From Methylococcales bacterium (GTDB lineage Bacteria > Pseudomonadota > Gammaproteobacteria > Methylococcales > Methylomonadaceae), in the NCBI GenBank assembly GCA_028715725.1, contig JAQURG010000021.1, positions 1 through 56,212 of the forward strand: DNA of 56,212 nt, in the 5' to 3' direction. The notes beneath the pieces were generated by a model, which was not told the DNA's origin, made no database searches, and saw only the letters and a list, made by a program, of their open reading frames with translations. Position numbers and translations under genes: made by a program. This document shows positions 17,285-25,701 of the stretch, in pieces; the stretch's first letter is position 1; every line of letters starts with the position of its first letter.

Positions 17285-18996
17285 TGCTTTTGGCTTCCTG
17301 TGGTTGTACCTTCCTGCTGTATGCCGGAAGTGGATTGAGATAACATCTCCTTGGCATGTGCAAGTGTATTGGCTGTGATAGTAACGCCGCCTAACATTCT
17401 GGCGATTTCTTCAATGCGTTCTTCATCATTCAATAACCTGACACTGGAAGACGTTATATCGGTTTTACTGTTCTTTTCAACGTAGAGATGGTGATGGGCT
17501 TGCGCGGCAACTTGCGGCAAGTGAGTGACGCACATAACCTGGCGATTGCGGCTCAAGCTGCGTAATTTTTGCCCGACAATTTCAGCAACGCCGCCGCCTA
17601 TGCCCGAATCCACTTCATCAAAAATAAGGGTGGGCGTGGTTTTATCGTTGGAAGTTATCACTTGAATCGCCAGGCTGATACGCGATAATTCTCCGCCAGA
17701 AGCAACTTTAGCCAGCGGTTTGGGTGGAAGCCCCGGATTAGCGCTGACTTGAAATTCGATTCTATCCTTGCCGTTCAGTTTCGGAGCATCGGTATCCAAA
17801 GCGGTAATATCAACTAAAAATTCACCTTGCGGCATACCCAGTTCTTTTATCATGGCCGAAATCTGCTTTTGCAGTTTCTGGCCGGTTTGCCGGCGGTATT
17901 GAGACAATTGCGCCGTTAGTTGATGGTATTGGGCAAGCAGCTGTGCGGTGTCGGTTTTTAACTGCTCGATGCGCTCTCCGCTGTGGGTTAGCCCATCGAG
18001 TTCAGCTTCAAGCTTGCCTGCCAGTTCAGGCAGTTCATCGGGTGTGACGTGATGTTTGCGGCTAAGGCTCTGAATAATGCCAATCTGGGTTTCCAATGCT
18101 TCCATTCGTAGAGGATCGGCTTCCAGCGATTCCAGAAAACGGCGTAATTGAATGGCCGCTTCTTCTGTTTGAATTTGCGCTTCCGACAACAGATTGCAGA
18201 TGTCGGTTAATTCCGGCGCGAACCGGGCAATATAAGTCAATTCGCTGACGCTATGGCTAAGCATCTGATTAACCGACTGAGTGTCTCCCTCATAAAGCAG
18301 ATCAACCTGGGCTTGGCCGGTGGATAAAATCTGCCCCAGATTCGCCAGTTTGCTGTGTTCTTCCGAGAGTGCTGAATAACTGAAGCTGGAGAGGTCTAAT
18401 TGTTGCAATTCTTCGATCTGATAGCGCAGCAATTCTTCGCGTTCGGTTTGGTCGGCACTGGCTTTAATCAGGCTTGCCAGTTCTTTATGGGCAAGCAGCC
18501 ATTGTTTGTAACAGGCGTTCACCTGATCCGCAAGATTCTGGTTCTTGCCGTAAGAGTCGAGTAAACGGCGCTGTTCGTCGCTATTGAGCAAAGTCAGGTG
18601 CGCATGTTGACCATGGATTTCAACCAGTTTTTCACTCAATTCCTGCAAGAACTGTAACGTCACGGGGCGGTTATTGATATAGGCTTTTGAGCGCCCATCC
18701 TGATTAACAATACGCCGTATTAAACAGTTTTGCTCATCATCCAGTTCATTTTCTTTCAGCCATTGTTGTGCCGCAGGTGCATCGGCCAAATCAAATTCAA
18801 GATTCACTTCAGCGCGCTTGCATTCAGGCCGAACATAGCCGGAATCGGCTCTATCCCCCAGCGCAAGACCTAGCGCGGTTAATAAAATAGACTTACCCGC
18901 GCCGGTTTCTCCGGTAAGGACCGACATGCCTTTATGCAGGTCGACATCAAGCGATTTGACCACTGCCAAGTCAATAATATTAAGATTTAATAGCAT
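17281..18996 (-). CDS. recN: DNA repair protein RecN
   Basis: This 571-aa SMC-like ATPase has Walker A GETGAGKS (29-36) and the RecN-typical GDRADSGYVR and DGRSKAYINNRPV. A central coiled-coil region (about 150-400) follows. Then come SGGELSRISLAIQVI and Walker B TPTLIFDEVDSGIGG, followed by MCVTHLPQVAAQA. It acts in double-strand-break repair with RecA. It starts 5 bp after the NAD kinase stop. I see no clear LexA box; it appears to be transcribed from the NAD kinase promoter. Confidence 0.9.
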   Translation of the reverse strand: MLLNLNIIDLAVVKSLDVDLHKGMSVLTGETGAGKSILLTALGLALGDRADSGYVRPECKRAEVNLEFDLADAPAAQQWLKENELDDEQNCLIRRIVNQDGRSKAYINNRPVTLQFLQELSEKLVEIHGQHAHLTLLNSDEQRRLLDSYGKNQNLADQVNACYKQWLLAHKELASLIKASADQTEREELLRYQIEELQQLDLSSFSYSALSEEHSKLANLGQILSTGQAQVDLLYEGDTQSVNQMLSHSVSELTYIARFAPELTDICNLLSEAQIQTEEAAIQLRRFLESLEADPLRMEALETQIGIIQSLSRKHHVTPDELPELAGKLEAELDGLTHSGERIEQLKTDTAQLLAQYHQLTAQLSQYRRQTGQKLQKQISAMIKELGMPQGEFLVDITALDTDAPKLNGKDRIEFQVSANPGLPPKPLAKVASGGELSRISLAIQVITSNDKTTPTLIFDEVDSGIGGGVAEIVGQKLRSLSRNRQVMCVTHLPQVAAQAHHHLYVEKNSKTDITSSSVRLLNDEERIEEIARMLGGVTITANTLAHAKEMLSQSTSGIQQEGTTTGSQKQ

Positions 18997-19001
18997 AGAA
19001 A

Positions 19002-19886
19002 TTAACTGTGATTGATGCTGCTCCAGTTTAGTTTATTCCTGAGGATCTGGAAGAAGTCATGACCTTCAGGATGCAGAATTCTAATCGGTATAGGGTCTTT
19101 TTTAATCAGGATCTTATCGCTGATCAATACGTCAGGAATTTCAATATGATCACAGGTCACCAGCGCATTGATTTGTTTGGTTTGGCAAAAACTGATTTCG
19201 ACCTCAGCCGAATCATGAATAACTATCGGACGATTTGATAAAGTATGGGGATTTAACGGCACCAATACCAGAGCGTTTAAAGATGGATACAAAATCGGTC
19301 CCCCGGCCGATAACGAATAAGCGGTTGATCCCGTTGGCGTGGAAATAATCAAGCCGTCAGAGCGTTGCGAGTTTAAAAAAATATTATCAATTTTTGTCAC
19401 GATTTCAATCATGCTGGGCGTCACCCAGCGATGGATAGCCACTTCATTGACGGCGGTTTCTTCATGAATAACCTGGCTGTCACGGATGATTTTGGCGCGC
19501 AATAAATAACGTTTCTCCTCAGTGTAATGGCCCTGAAGGATGCGGTGCAATTTTGCAGGTAATTCATTAGGCGATATATCGACAAGAAAACCCACTCGCC
19601 CCAGGTTGATGCCGATCAGAGGAATCGCATCTTCGACAATGGCCCGGGCGGCAGCCAGAAAAGTTCCATCCCCCCCCACAGCGATAACCAGATCACAATG
19701 CTGTCCCAATGTTTCTATGGAATACGAGTCAGCGGAATAATTTTTAATAAACTTTACACTATCTTCGGCAACATAAACAGTATATTGATGTTGCGTTAAA
19801 TAGTCATAAAGCCCGATTAAAGTTTCAGCAATGCCGGGGTCACTGGGTTTACCTATGATGCCTATCGTCTTAAAGAGAGTCTGCAT
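19002..19886 (-). CDS. nadK: NAD kinase
   Basis: This 294-aa protein has the catalytic motif AVGGDGTFLAAAR and the NAD-binding TPTGSTAYSLSAGGPI. IGINLGRVGFL and a C-terminal SNRPIVIHDSAEVEI region are also conserved. It phosphorylates NAD to NADP. It heads the nadK-recN-aguA operon; the nadK-recN neighbourhood is common in proteobacteria. TATAAT (complement of 19915-19920) lies about 30 bp upstream of the start and may be the -10 element. Confidence 0.9.
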   Translation of the reverse strand: MQTLFKTIGIIGKPSDPGIAETLIGLYDYLTQHQYTVYVAEDSVKFIKNYSADSYSIETLGQHCDLVIAVGGDGTFLAAARAIVEDAIPLIGINLGRVGFLVDISPNELPAKLHRILQGHYTEEKRYLLRAKIIRDSQVIHEETAVNEVAIHRWVTPSMIEIVTKIDNIFLNSQRSDGLIISTPTGSTAYSLSAGGPILYPSLNALVLVPLNPHTLSNRPIVIHDSAEVEISFCQTKQINALVTCDHIEIPDVLISDKILIKKDPIPIRILHPEGHDFFQILRNKLNWSSINHS

Positions 19887-20331
19887 TGATGAATAACAAC
19901 CGGAAAAGCGTTCGATTATACAAAAAAATATCAGGCAGCCTATGAGTTTTACTTATTTATCGCAATTTTGGTTCTGTTGCGCTGATTCCCTTCAAGCGCA
20001 GTCGCAAAGTTTAAGGCGTCCCGAACACAGCGCTTTTCAACATCATGACTTTCAGGTTGCGATAGCTGATTGGATAAATCAGAGTAGACCAAAAAAGAGC
20101 TGTTCTTTTCAAATCGATGTCCTTCAAAGTCGATCATCCAGAATATTTCTGGTTGAGACAGGGATTATGATAAAAGGAGCTTTTCCGCTAACCCAACAAA
20201 AACAGCTCTTCTTCTTTTTACCATGACTTCAACGGCAACCGAAAGGTGACTATTTGGCGCAACGGTGCCGGTGTTGCGGTTCCGGTCAAGCATCAGGACT
20301 GACAGAAGAGCCAAAACCGCCGGCTTAAATC
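19887..20331. other. divergent intergenic region between nadK and the kdp operon
   Basis: This contains the nadK promoter region on the minus strand. Weak ORFs on opposite strands (19942-20226 plus, 19949-20137 minus) overlap each other. The minus one reads like a protein C-terminus (RDALNFATALEGNQRNRTK), possibly a decayed gene, but I cannot name it. A GC-rich stretch around 20230-20290 can fold (CGGCAACCG against CGGTTCCGG). Confidence 0.3.
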
Positions 20332-20348
20332 TTTACAGTTTTTTTACC
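20332..20348 (+). promoter_or_regulatory. putative KdpE operator
   Basis: TTTACAGTTTTTTTACC matches the E. coli kdp operator as I recall it, TTTATACTTTTTTTACA, at 14 of 17 positions, including the seven-T tract and TTTA/TTTAC half-sites. It lies 64 bp upstream of the first small ORF of the kdp cluster, and the cognate regulator gene kdpE is at the end of the same cluster. The -10 element downstream is unclear. Confidence 0.6.
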
Positions 20349-20412
20349 TTATTTCCAATTAGACTGTACGCCAACGTTTTAACAATGGCATGTGAATCAA
20401 TAAGGTGATTTT

Positions 20413-20505
20413 ATGAGTAGTGTATATCTGGTATTAATACTGGTTTTTTTTGCCATTACTATCGCACTGGTTTATGCCTGTGAAAACTTAAGGGGGCAGT
20501 CATGA
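20413..20505 (+). CDS. 30-aa single-span membrane peptide preceding kdpF
   Basis: The ORF reads MSSVYLVLILVFFAITIALV and ends YACENLRGQS. It is one hydrophobic helix followed by a short polar tail. AAGGTG lies upstream, and its TGA overlaps the kdpF ATG, so the two are translationally coupled. Size and topology resemble KdpF, but the sequence differs. I believe similar peptides occur at this position in other bacteria, though I know of no established function. It may be a second lipid-like stabiliser of the Kdp complex. Confidence 0.6.
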   Translation: MSSVYLVLILVFFAITIALVYACENLRGQS

Positions 20506-20591
20506 GCTGGGTTTATCTGTTAAGCGGCGTGCTGGCGGTGGCGATTTTCGTTTATCTGATCGCCGTGTTGTTTTATCCGGAGAAATTCTGA
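20502..20591 (+). CDS. kdpF: potassium-transporting ATPase subunit F
   Basis: This 29-aa peptide reads MSWVYLLSGVLAVAIFVYLI and ends AVLFYPEKF. It is a single membrane helix with the FYPEKF-type ending usual for KdpF. It stabilises the KdpABC complex. Its TGA overlaps the kdpA ATG by one base (TGATG), and its start overlaps the preceding small ORF, giving a coupled cascade into kdpA. Confidence 0.85.
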   Translation: MSWVYLLSGVLAVAIFVYLIAVLFYPEKF

Positions 20592-22405
20592 TGACCAGCA
20601 ACAGTTATTTTCAAATTCTATTTTATGTAGTTACTTTAACCGCATTCGCTAAACCGCTTGGCTGGTATATGGCCAGAGTCTATGAGAATGAGCCGGCAGG
20701 TTTGAATCGCTTATTGGCGCCGGTCGAAACTTTGCTGTATCGCTTAAGCGGCGTGGATCCGACAGAGGAGATGCGCTGGACGGATTACGCCATCGGTTTG
20801 CTGATATTTAACCTGCTGGGTATTCTTGCGGTTTTCGCATTGCAACGCCTGCAAGCCTCTCTGCCCTTTAACTTTGAAAACCTGCCTGGTATCAGTGCTG
20901 GCTCGGCCTTCAACACCGCCGTCAGTTTTGCCACCAATACCAACTGGCAAGGCTACAGCGGTGAAGCCACAATGAGTTATCTGACCCAGATGCTGGGGCT
21001 GACTATGCAAAACTTTGTTTCCGCCGCAACCGGCATGGCGGTATTGGTCGCATTAATTCGCGGCTTTACACGAAGGAATATGGATAGCATAGGTAATTTC
21101 TGGGTTGATCTGACCCGTAGCGTGCTTTATATCCTGCTGCCGCTGTCGCTGATTCTGGCTTTGCTGTTGACAGGGCAGGGCGTGGTGCAGACATTTAATC
21201 CTTACCAGACAATATCGCTAGTCGAATCCGTCAGTTATGAGCAGCCGAAACTGGGCGCAGACGGTCAGGCATTGCAGGATGCCGACGGCAAGCCGGTTAT
21301 GGAGTCGGTCGAAGTCAAAGAACAGGTCATGGCAGTAGGCCCCGCGGCTTCGCAGATAGCCATCAAGCAACTCGGCACTAACGGCGGCGGCTTTTTCAAT
21401 GTCAATTCGGCGCATCCCTTGGAAAATCCGACACCGTTAAGCAATTTTCTGGAAATGCTGGCTATCTTGCTTATTCCCGGTGCGCTGTGCTACACCTTCG
21501 GCATGATGGTAGGCGACACTAGGCAAGGCTGGGCGATTTTGGCCGCGATGACTCTGGTTTTTGTCGGGCTGGTTTTTGTTGCGGTACCGGCAGAACAAAA
21601 TGGTAACCCTGCTCTGGCTTCACTGAATGTGAATCAGTCGGCAACCGCTGGCCAGCCCGGCGGCAACATGGAAGGCAAGGAGACTCGCTTCGGGATTACC
21701 AACTCAGCTCTATGGGCGGTCGCCACCACGGCCGCTTCCAACGGTTCAGTCAATGCGATGCATGATTCCTTTACTCCTATCGGCGGTATGGTGCCGATGT
21801 GGCTGATGCAATTGGGTGAAGTTATCTTCGGCGGCGTCGGTTCAGGGCTATACGGCATGATCATGTTTGCGATCGTCGCCGTGTTTGTGTCCGGTTTAAT
21901 GATAGGCCGCACACCCGAATATCTGGGCAAAAAAATCGAAGCCTACGAGATGAAAATGGCCGCGATCACGATTCTGGTTCCACCGATCATCGTATTAGGC
22001 GGTACTGCGATCGCCATCATGGTGGATGTCGGCAAGGCGTCTATCTTCAACCCGGGCGCGCACGGTTTCAGCGAAGTGTTGTATGCATTCTCATCGGCGG
22101 GAAACAATAACGGCAGCGCTTTTGGCGGACTCTCGGCAAATACGCCCTTCTATAATGCGATGTTGGGGCTGGCTATGCTGTTTTCACGCTACTGGCTGGC
22201 CGTGCCGGTACTGGCTATCGCCGGTTCCCTGGCAGCAAAGAAGATTGTGCCGGCCGGCCCTGGCACCTTACCGACGCATACTCCGCTGTTTATTGTGTTA
22301 TTGATCGGTACCGTACTCATGGTCGGTGCTCTGACGTTTGTTCCTGCCCTGGCTCTGGGGCCTGTGGTGGAACACCTCCAGATGATCGGCGCTAAGGAGC
22401 GTTAG
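20591..22405 (+). CDS. kdpA: potassium-transporting ATPase potassium-binding subunit
   Basis: This 604-aa polytopic protein has the four selectivity-filter-like regions of KdpA: TNTNWQGYSGE, GTNGGGFFNVNSAHP, SNGSVNAMHDSFTP and GNNNGSAFGG. It is the channel-like subunit that binds K+ from the periplasm. The length is slightly above the E. coli 557 because of the first periplasmic loop (residues about 215-260). The gene to kdpB gap is unusually long (187 bp) and contains a REP-like hairpin. Confidence 0.93.
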   Translation: MTSNSYFQILFYVVTLTAFAKPLGWYMARVYENEPAGLNRLLAPVETLLYRLSGVDPTEEMRWTDYAIGLLIFNLLGILAVFALQRLQASLPFNFENLPGISAGSAFNTAVSFATNTNWQGYSGEATMSYLTQMLGLTMQNFVSAATGMAVLVALIRGFTRRNMDSIGNFWVDLTRSVLYILLPLSLILALLLTGQGVVQTFNPYQTISLVESVSYEQPKLGADGQALQDADGKPVMESVEVKEQVMAVGPAASQIAIKQLGTNGGGFFNVNSAHPLENPTPLSNFLEMLAILLIPGALCYTFGMMVGDTRQGWAILAAMTLVFVGLVFVAVPAEQNGNPALASLNVNQSATAGQPGGNMEGKETRFGITNSALWAVATTAASNGSVNAMHDSFTPIGGMVPMWLMQLGEVIFGGVGSGLYGMIMFAIVAVFVSGLMIGRTPEYLGKKIEAYEMKMAAITILVPPIIVLGGTAIAIMVDVGKASIFNPGAHGFSEVLYAFSSAGNNNGSAFGGLSANTPFYNAMLGLAMLFSRYWLAVPVLAIAGSLAAKKIVPAGPGTLPTHTPLFIVLLIGTVLMVGALTFVPALALGPVVEHLQMIGAKER

Positions 22406-22436
22406 CTAATAACCTTGACAAGATGCAGTTATCGCA

Positions 22437-22477
22437 GGAGCGGCTTTAGCCGCGAAGAGCGCGGCTAAAGCCGCTCC
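22437..22477. repeat. REP-like palindromic element, copy 1 (between kdpA and kdpB)
   Basis: A perfect 18-bp stem (22437-22454 with 22460-22477) closes an AAGAG loop. The stem runs GGAGCGGCTTTAGCCGCG. Pairing largely continues outward but with two mismatches. A second copy at 41598-41646 has the same loop and a base-pair swap in the stem. Such extragenic palindromes are typical of gammaproteobacterial REP sequences and could stabilise upstream mRNA or act in attenuation between kdpA and kdpB. Confidence 0.8.
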
Positions 22478-22592
22478 CACAAAAATGTAAATGCTCAAGT
22501 TATTTTATTTTCATTCCTAAATAAACGAACCAAAGATCTAAAGGTGGGCACGCTTTATTTGCACTCCGAAAACCAGTGAATGGGAGAACTTT

Positions 22593-24665
22593 ATGAGTAA
22601 AAAATCTGTTTCGATGTCTTTGTTCGACCGCCAAATCCTTGGCACAGCCCTAATAAATTCATTCCGGAAGCTTGCTCCGCAGCAGCAATGGAAAAATCCG
22701 GTAATGTTCGTCGTTTATACGAGTAGCCTCCTAACGACATTGCTTTGGATACAGGCACTTAGCGGTGATGGGAAAAATGCATCCGGTTTTATTTTAGCAG
22801 TGACCTTATGGTTATGGGGCACAGTATTGTTTGCCAATTTTGCCGAGGCGGTCGCCGAAGGCCGCAGCAAGGCGCAGGCAGCGTTTTTGCGCAGTGCCAA
22901 GCGCGATATTGCGGCGAAAAAACTGGATGAGCCGCGTTATGGTGCGAACACTTTCAAAGTTGCCGGCTCCAGTTTGCGGCGCGGTGATATGGTTTTGGTA
23001 GAGGCCGGCGATTTTATTCCGGGTGATGGTGAAGTCATTGAAGGTGTTGCCTCAGTGGACGAAAGCGCGATTACTGGGGAAAGTGCGCCGGTGATCCGTG
23101 AATCGGGTGGCGATTTCAGTTCGGTGACCGGCGGTACGCGTGTGTTATCGGACTGGCTAATCGTGCGTATTACCGCCAATCCGGGCGAAGCTTTTCTGGA
23201 CCGTATGATTTTGATGGTGGAAAGCGCCAAGCGGCAGAAAACACCCAACGAAATTGCCTTGACTATCCTGCTGGTCGCGTTGACCTTGATCTTTCTGATA
23301 GCGACCGTTACTTTGCTGCCGTATTCTTTATACGCAGTGGCAACCTCAGGCGCTGGGCAACCAATTTCGATTACCGTACTGGTGGCGTTGCTGGTCTGCC
23401 TGATTCCGACAACTATCGGCGGATTATTGTCGGCTATTGGGGTGGCGGGTATTGGACGGATGATGCAGAAAAATGTCATTGCCACATCCGGCCGGGCAGT
23501 GGAAGCGGCCGGCGACATCGACGTACTGCTGCTTGACAAGACCGGCACGATTACCTTGGGTAATCGGCAGGCATCCGCTTTTATAGCCGCTAAAGGCATA
23601 ACTGATAAAGACTTTGCCGATGCCGCTCAATTAGCGTCACTGGCTGACGAGACGCCGGAAGGGCGCAGCATTGTAATTCTGGCAAAAGAGAAATACGGAT
23701 TTAGAGAGCGGGATGTGCACTCATTGGGAGCTACTTTCATTCATTTCAGCGCTCAGACCCGGATGAGCGGCGTTAATATTGAAGGACGGCAGATTCGTAA
23801 AGGGGCTGCCGATGCCATTCGTGCTTATGTTGAAGAGTTAGGCGGCAAGTTTCCACCAGAATTTCGGAAACTGGTCGATGACGTGGCGCGCCGCGGCAGC
23901 ACCCCGCTGGTAGTTGCCGAATGCGCCGATGTATTGGGCATCATCGAACTCAAGGATATCGTCAAAGGCGGTATCAAAGAACGATTTGCCGAATTACGTC
24001 AGATGGGCATCAAGACCATTATGATTACCGGCGATAATCGTTTGACGGCTGCGGCTATTGCTGCGGAGGCCGGGGTCGATGATTTTCTGGCCGAGGCAAC
24101 ACCGGAAATGAAGCTGAAATTAATCAGGCAATACCAGGCTGATGGGCGTTTGGTCGCGATGACCGGTGACGGCACTAATGACGCGCCTGCGCTGGCTCAG
24201 GCCGATGTTGCGGTGGCGATGAACAGCGGTACTCAGGCGGCCAAGGAAGCAGGCAATATGGTTGACCTTGACTCGAATCCTACCAAGTTGATCGAGATCG
24301 TCGAAACCGGCAAACAGATGCTGATGACTCGCGGCGCCCTGACTACATTTAGTATCGCCAATGATGTTGCGAAATATTTCGCAATTATTCCGGCCGCGTT
24401 CGCGGCGACTTATCCGGTGCTTGACGTATTGAATGTGATGAACCTGGCAACGCCGGAAAGTGCGATTTTGTCGGCAGTCATTTTCAATGCGCTGATTATC
24501 GTAGTGCTGATTCCGCTGGCCTTAAAAGGCGTCAGGTACCGGCCGGTCGGCGCTGCAACACTGCTGCAAAACAATTTGCTGATTTACGGCGCAGGTGGAT
24601 TGGCCGTTCCGTTTATCGGCATCAAGGCGATTGACCTGTTTCTGGTCACGCTGGGTCTGGTTTAA
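22593..24665 (+). CDS. kdpB: potassium-transporting P-type ATPase, catalytic subunit
   Basis: This 690-aa P-type ATPase has the TGES actuator motif ([11 protein letters not shown]) and phosphorylation motif [10 protein letters not shown] (Asp315). The nucleotide-binding [10 protein letters not shown] and hinge [20 protein letters not shown] are also present. It hydrolyses ATP to drive K+ uptake with KdpA and KdpC. GGGAGAAC just before ATG 22593 supports the start. It is translated separately from kdpA because of the 187-bp gap. Confidence 0.94.
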   Translation: MSKKSVSMSLFDRQILGTALINSFRKLAPQQQWKNPVMFVVYTSSLLTTLLWIQALSGDGKNASGFILAVTLWLWGTVLFANFAEAVAEGRSKAQAAFLRSAKRDIAAKKLDEPRYGANTFKVAGSSLRRGDMVLVEAGDFIPGDGEVIEGVASVDESAITGESAPVIRESGGDFSSVTGGTRVLSDWLIVRITANPGEAFLDRMILMVESAKRQKTPNEIALTILLVALTLIFLIATVTLLPYSLYAVATSGAGQPISITVLVALLVCLIPTTIGGLLSAIGVAGIGRMMQKNVIATSGRAVEAAGDIDVLLLDKTGTITLGNRQASAFIAAKGITDKDFADAAQLASLADETPEGRSIVILAKEKYGFRERDVHSLGATFIHFSAQTRMSGVNIEGRQIRKGAADAIRAYVEELGGKFPPEFRKLVDDVARRGSTPLVVAECADVLGIIELKDIVKGGIKERFAELRQMGIKTIMITGDNRLTAAAIAAEAGVDDFLAEATPEMKLKLIRQYQADGRLVAMTGDGTNDAPALAQADVAVAMNSGTQAAKEAGNMVDLDSNPTKLIEIVETGKQMLMTRGALTTFSIANDVAKYFAIIPAAFAATYPVLDVLNVMNLATPESAILSAVIFNALIIVVLIPLALKGVRYRPVGAATLLQNNLLIYGAGGLAVPFIGIKAIDLFLVTLGLV

Positions 24666-24676
24666 AGGAGTTGGCA

Positions 24677-25507
24677 ATGATTAAGCATTTGAAACCGGCG
24701 ATTATTTTATTTGTTCTATTAAGTGTATTAACGGGCGTCATTTATCCGGCCGTGGTGACGGGACTGGCGCAGCTTCTGTTTCCTTATCAGGCTAACGGTA
24801 GTCTGATAACAGGCAAAAACGGCAAGCTGATTGATTCCAGGTTGATTGGACAACCTTTTAGAAGCCCCGGTTATTTTTGGGGACGGCCTTCCGCGACAGG
24901 ACCCTTCCCATATAATGCCGGCGCTTCCAGCGGCTCAAACCTGGGGCCGACTAACCCGGCTCTGGTAGATGCCGTTAAAGCCCGTATTGAGGCATTAAAA
25001 GCAGCCGATCCTGACAACAAGGCTCCGGTTCCGGTGGATCTGATTACAGCCTCGGGAAGTGGATTAGATCCGCATATCAGTCCTGCAGCGGCGGATTATC
25101 AAATCAAACGTGTGGCCAAGGTGCGTAAAGTGAATCCGGGCAAGCTTCAGGAATTAGTGAATGCACATACCGAGGCGCGGCAATGGGGCTTTTTAGGAGA
25201 ACCGCGAGTCAGCGTCCTGACATTAAATCTGGCGTTGGATGCCGTACAGGTCACTACCGAGGATGCCAGTTATACTGACTATACCCTGCCTCCCAGCAAG
25301 GTATATATCAAACTCTGCCAAAAAGAGGCATTGCTTCTGCATCCGGGAGTGATTGAGAAAGAACGAATGTTGCATATAAACAGAGATTTTCTGGTGGAAT
25401 ATGAGATACAGGCTCACGGCGCTAACGGTGAGGAATGGCTCGTGCTGTGCGCCTTGTCAACCGGAAAAATCGTCCGTGAGCAGAAGCTCATTGGTAATGC
25501 ATCCTGA
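24677..25507 (+). CDS. kdpC: potassium-transporting ATPase subunit C with extra C-terminal domain
   Basis: Residues 1-190 are a normal KdpC: an N-terminal TM helix, [46 protein letters not shown] and [17 protein letters not shown]. KdpC proteins normally end there. Here about 86 further residues follow in frame. The last 60 ([20 protein letters not shown], then [17 protein letters not shown] and [11 protein letters not shown]) have the strand-turn pattern and G..V..E ending of PepSY-like domains. AAGGAG six bases before ATG 24677 sets the start, over a TTG six bases earlier. It would sit on the periplasmic side, where KdpC lies. Confidence 0.88.
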   Translation: MIKHLKPAIILFVLLSVLTGVIYPAVVTGLAQLLFPYQANGSLITGKNGKLIDSRLIGQPFRSPGYFWGRPSATGPFPYNAGASSGSNLGPTNPALVDAVKARIEALKAADPDNKAPVPVDLITASGSGLDPHISPAAADYQIKRVAKVRKVNPGKLQELVNAHTEARQWGFLGEPRVSVLTLNLALDAVQVTTEDASYTDYTLPPSKVYIKLCQKEALLLHPGVIEKERMLHINRDFLVEYEIQAHGANGEEWLVLCALSTGKIVREQKLIGNAS

Positions 25508-25701
25508 TAAATTCTTAATGAAGGAAATACTTGGATTGGATAGTGGGTAAGTCAGATAAGTGTAGCGTATCTTCTCTGGCTACCGGGCTGAATAGTAATA
25601 GACGCATGGCTTATCTATCGCAGTGTGTCCAAATTAATATCAATGGCCTCGTTTTTTAGCTGGTCAGTCATTACACGAAGCCCTCAGACAGAAAATCAAC
25701 C

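Noticed and set aside
19942-20226. 94-aa plus-strand ORF before the kdp cluster
   Set aside because: It overlaps an opposing ORF and has no domain, no Shine-Dalgarno sequence and low-complexity ends.
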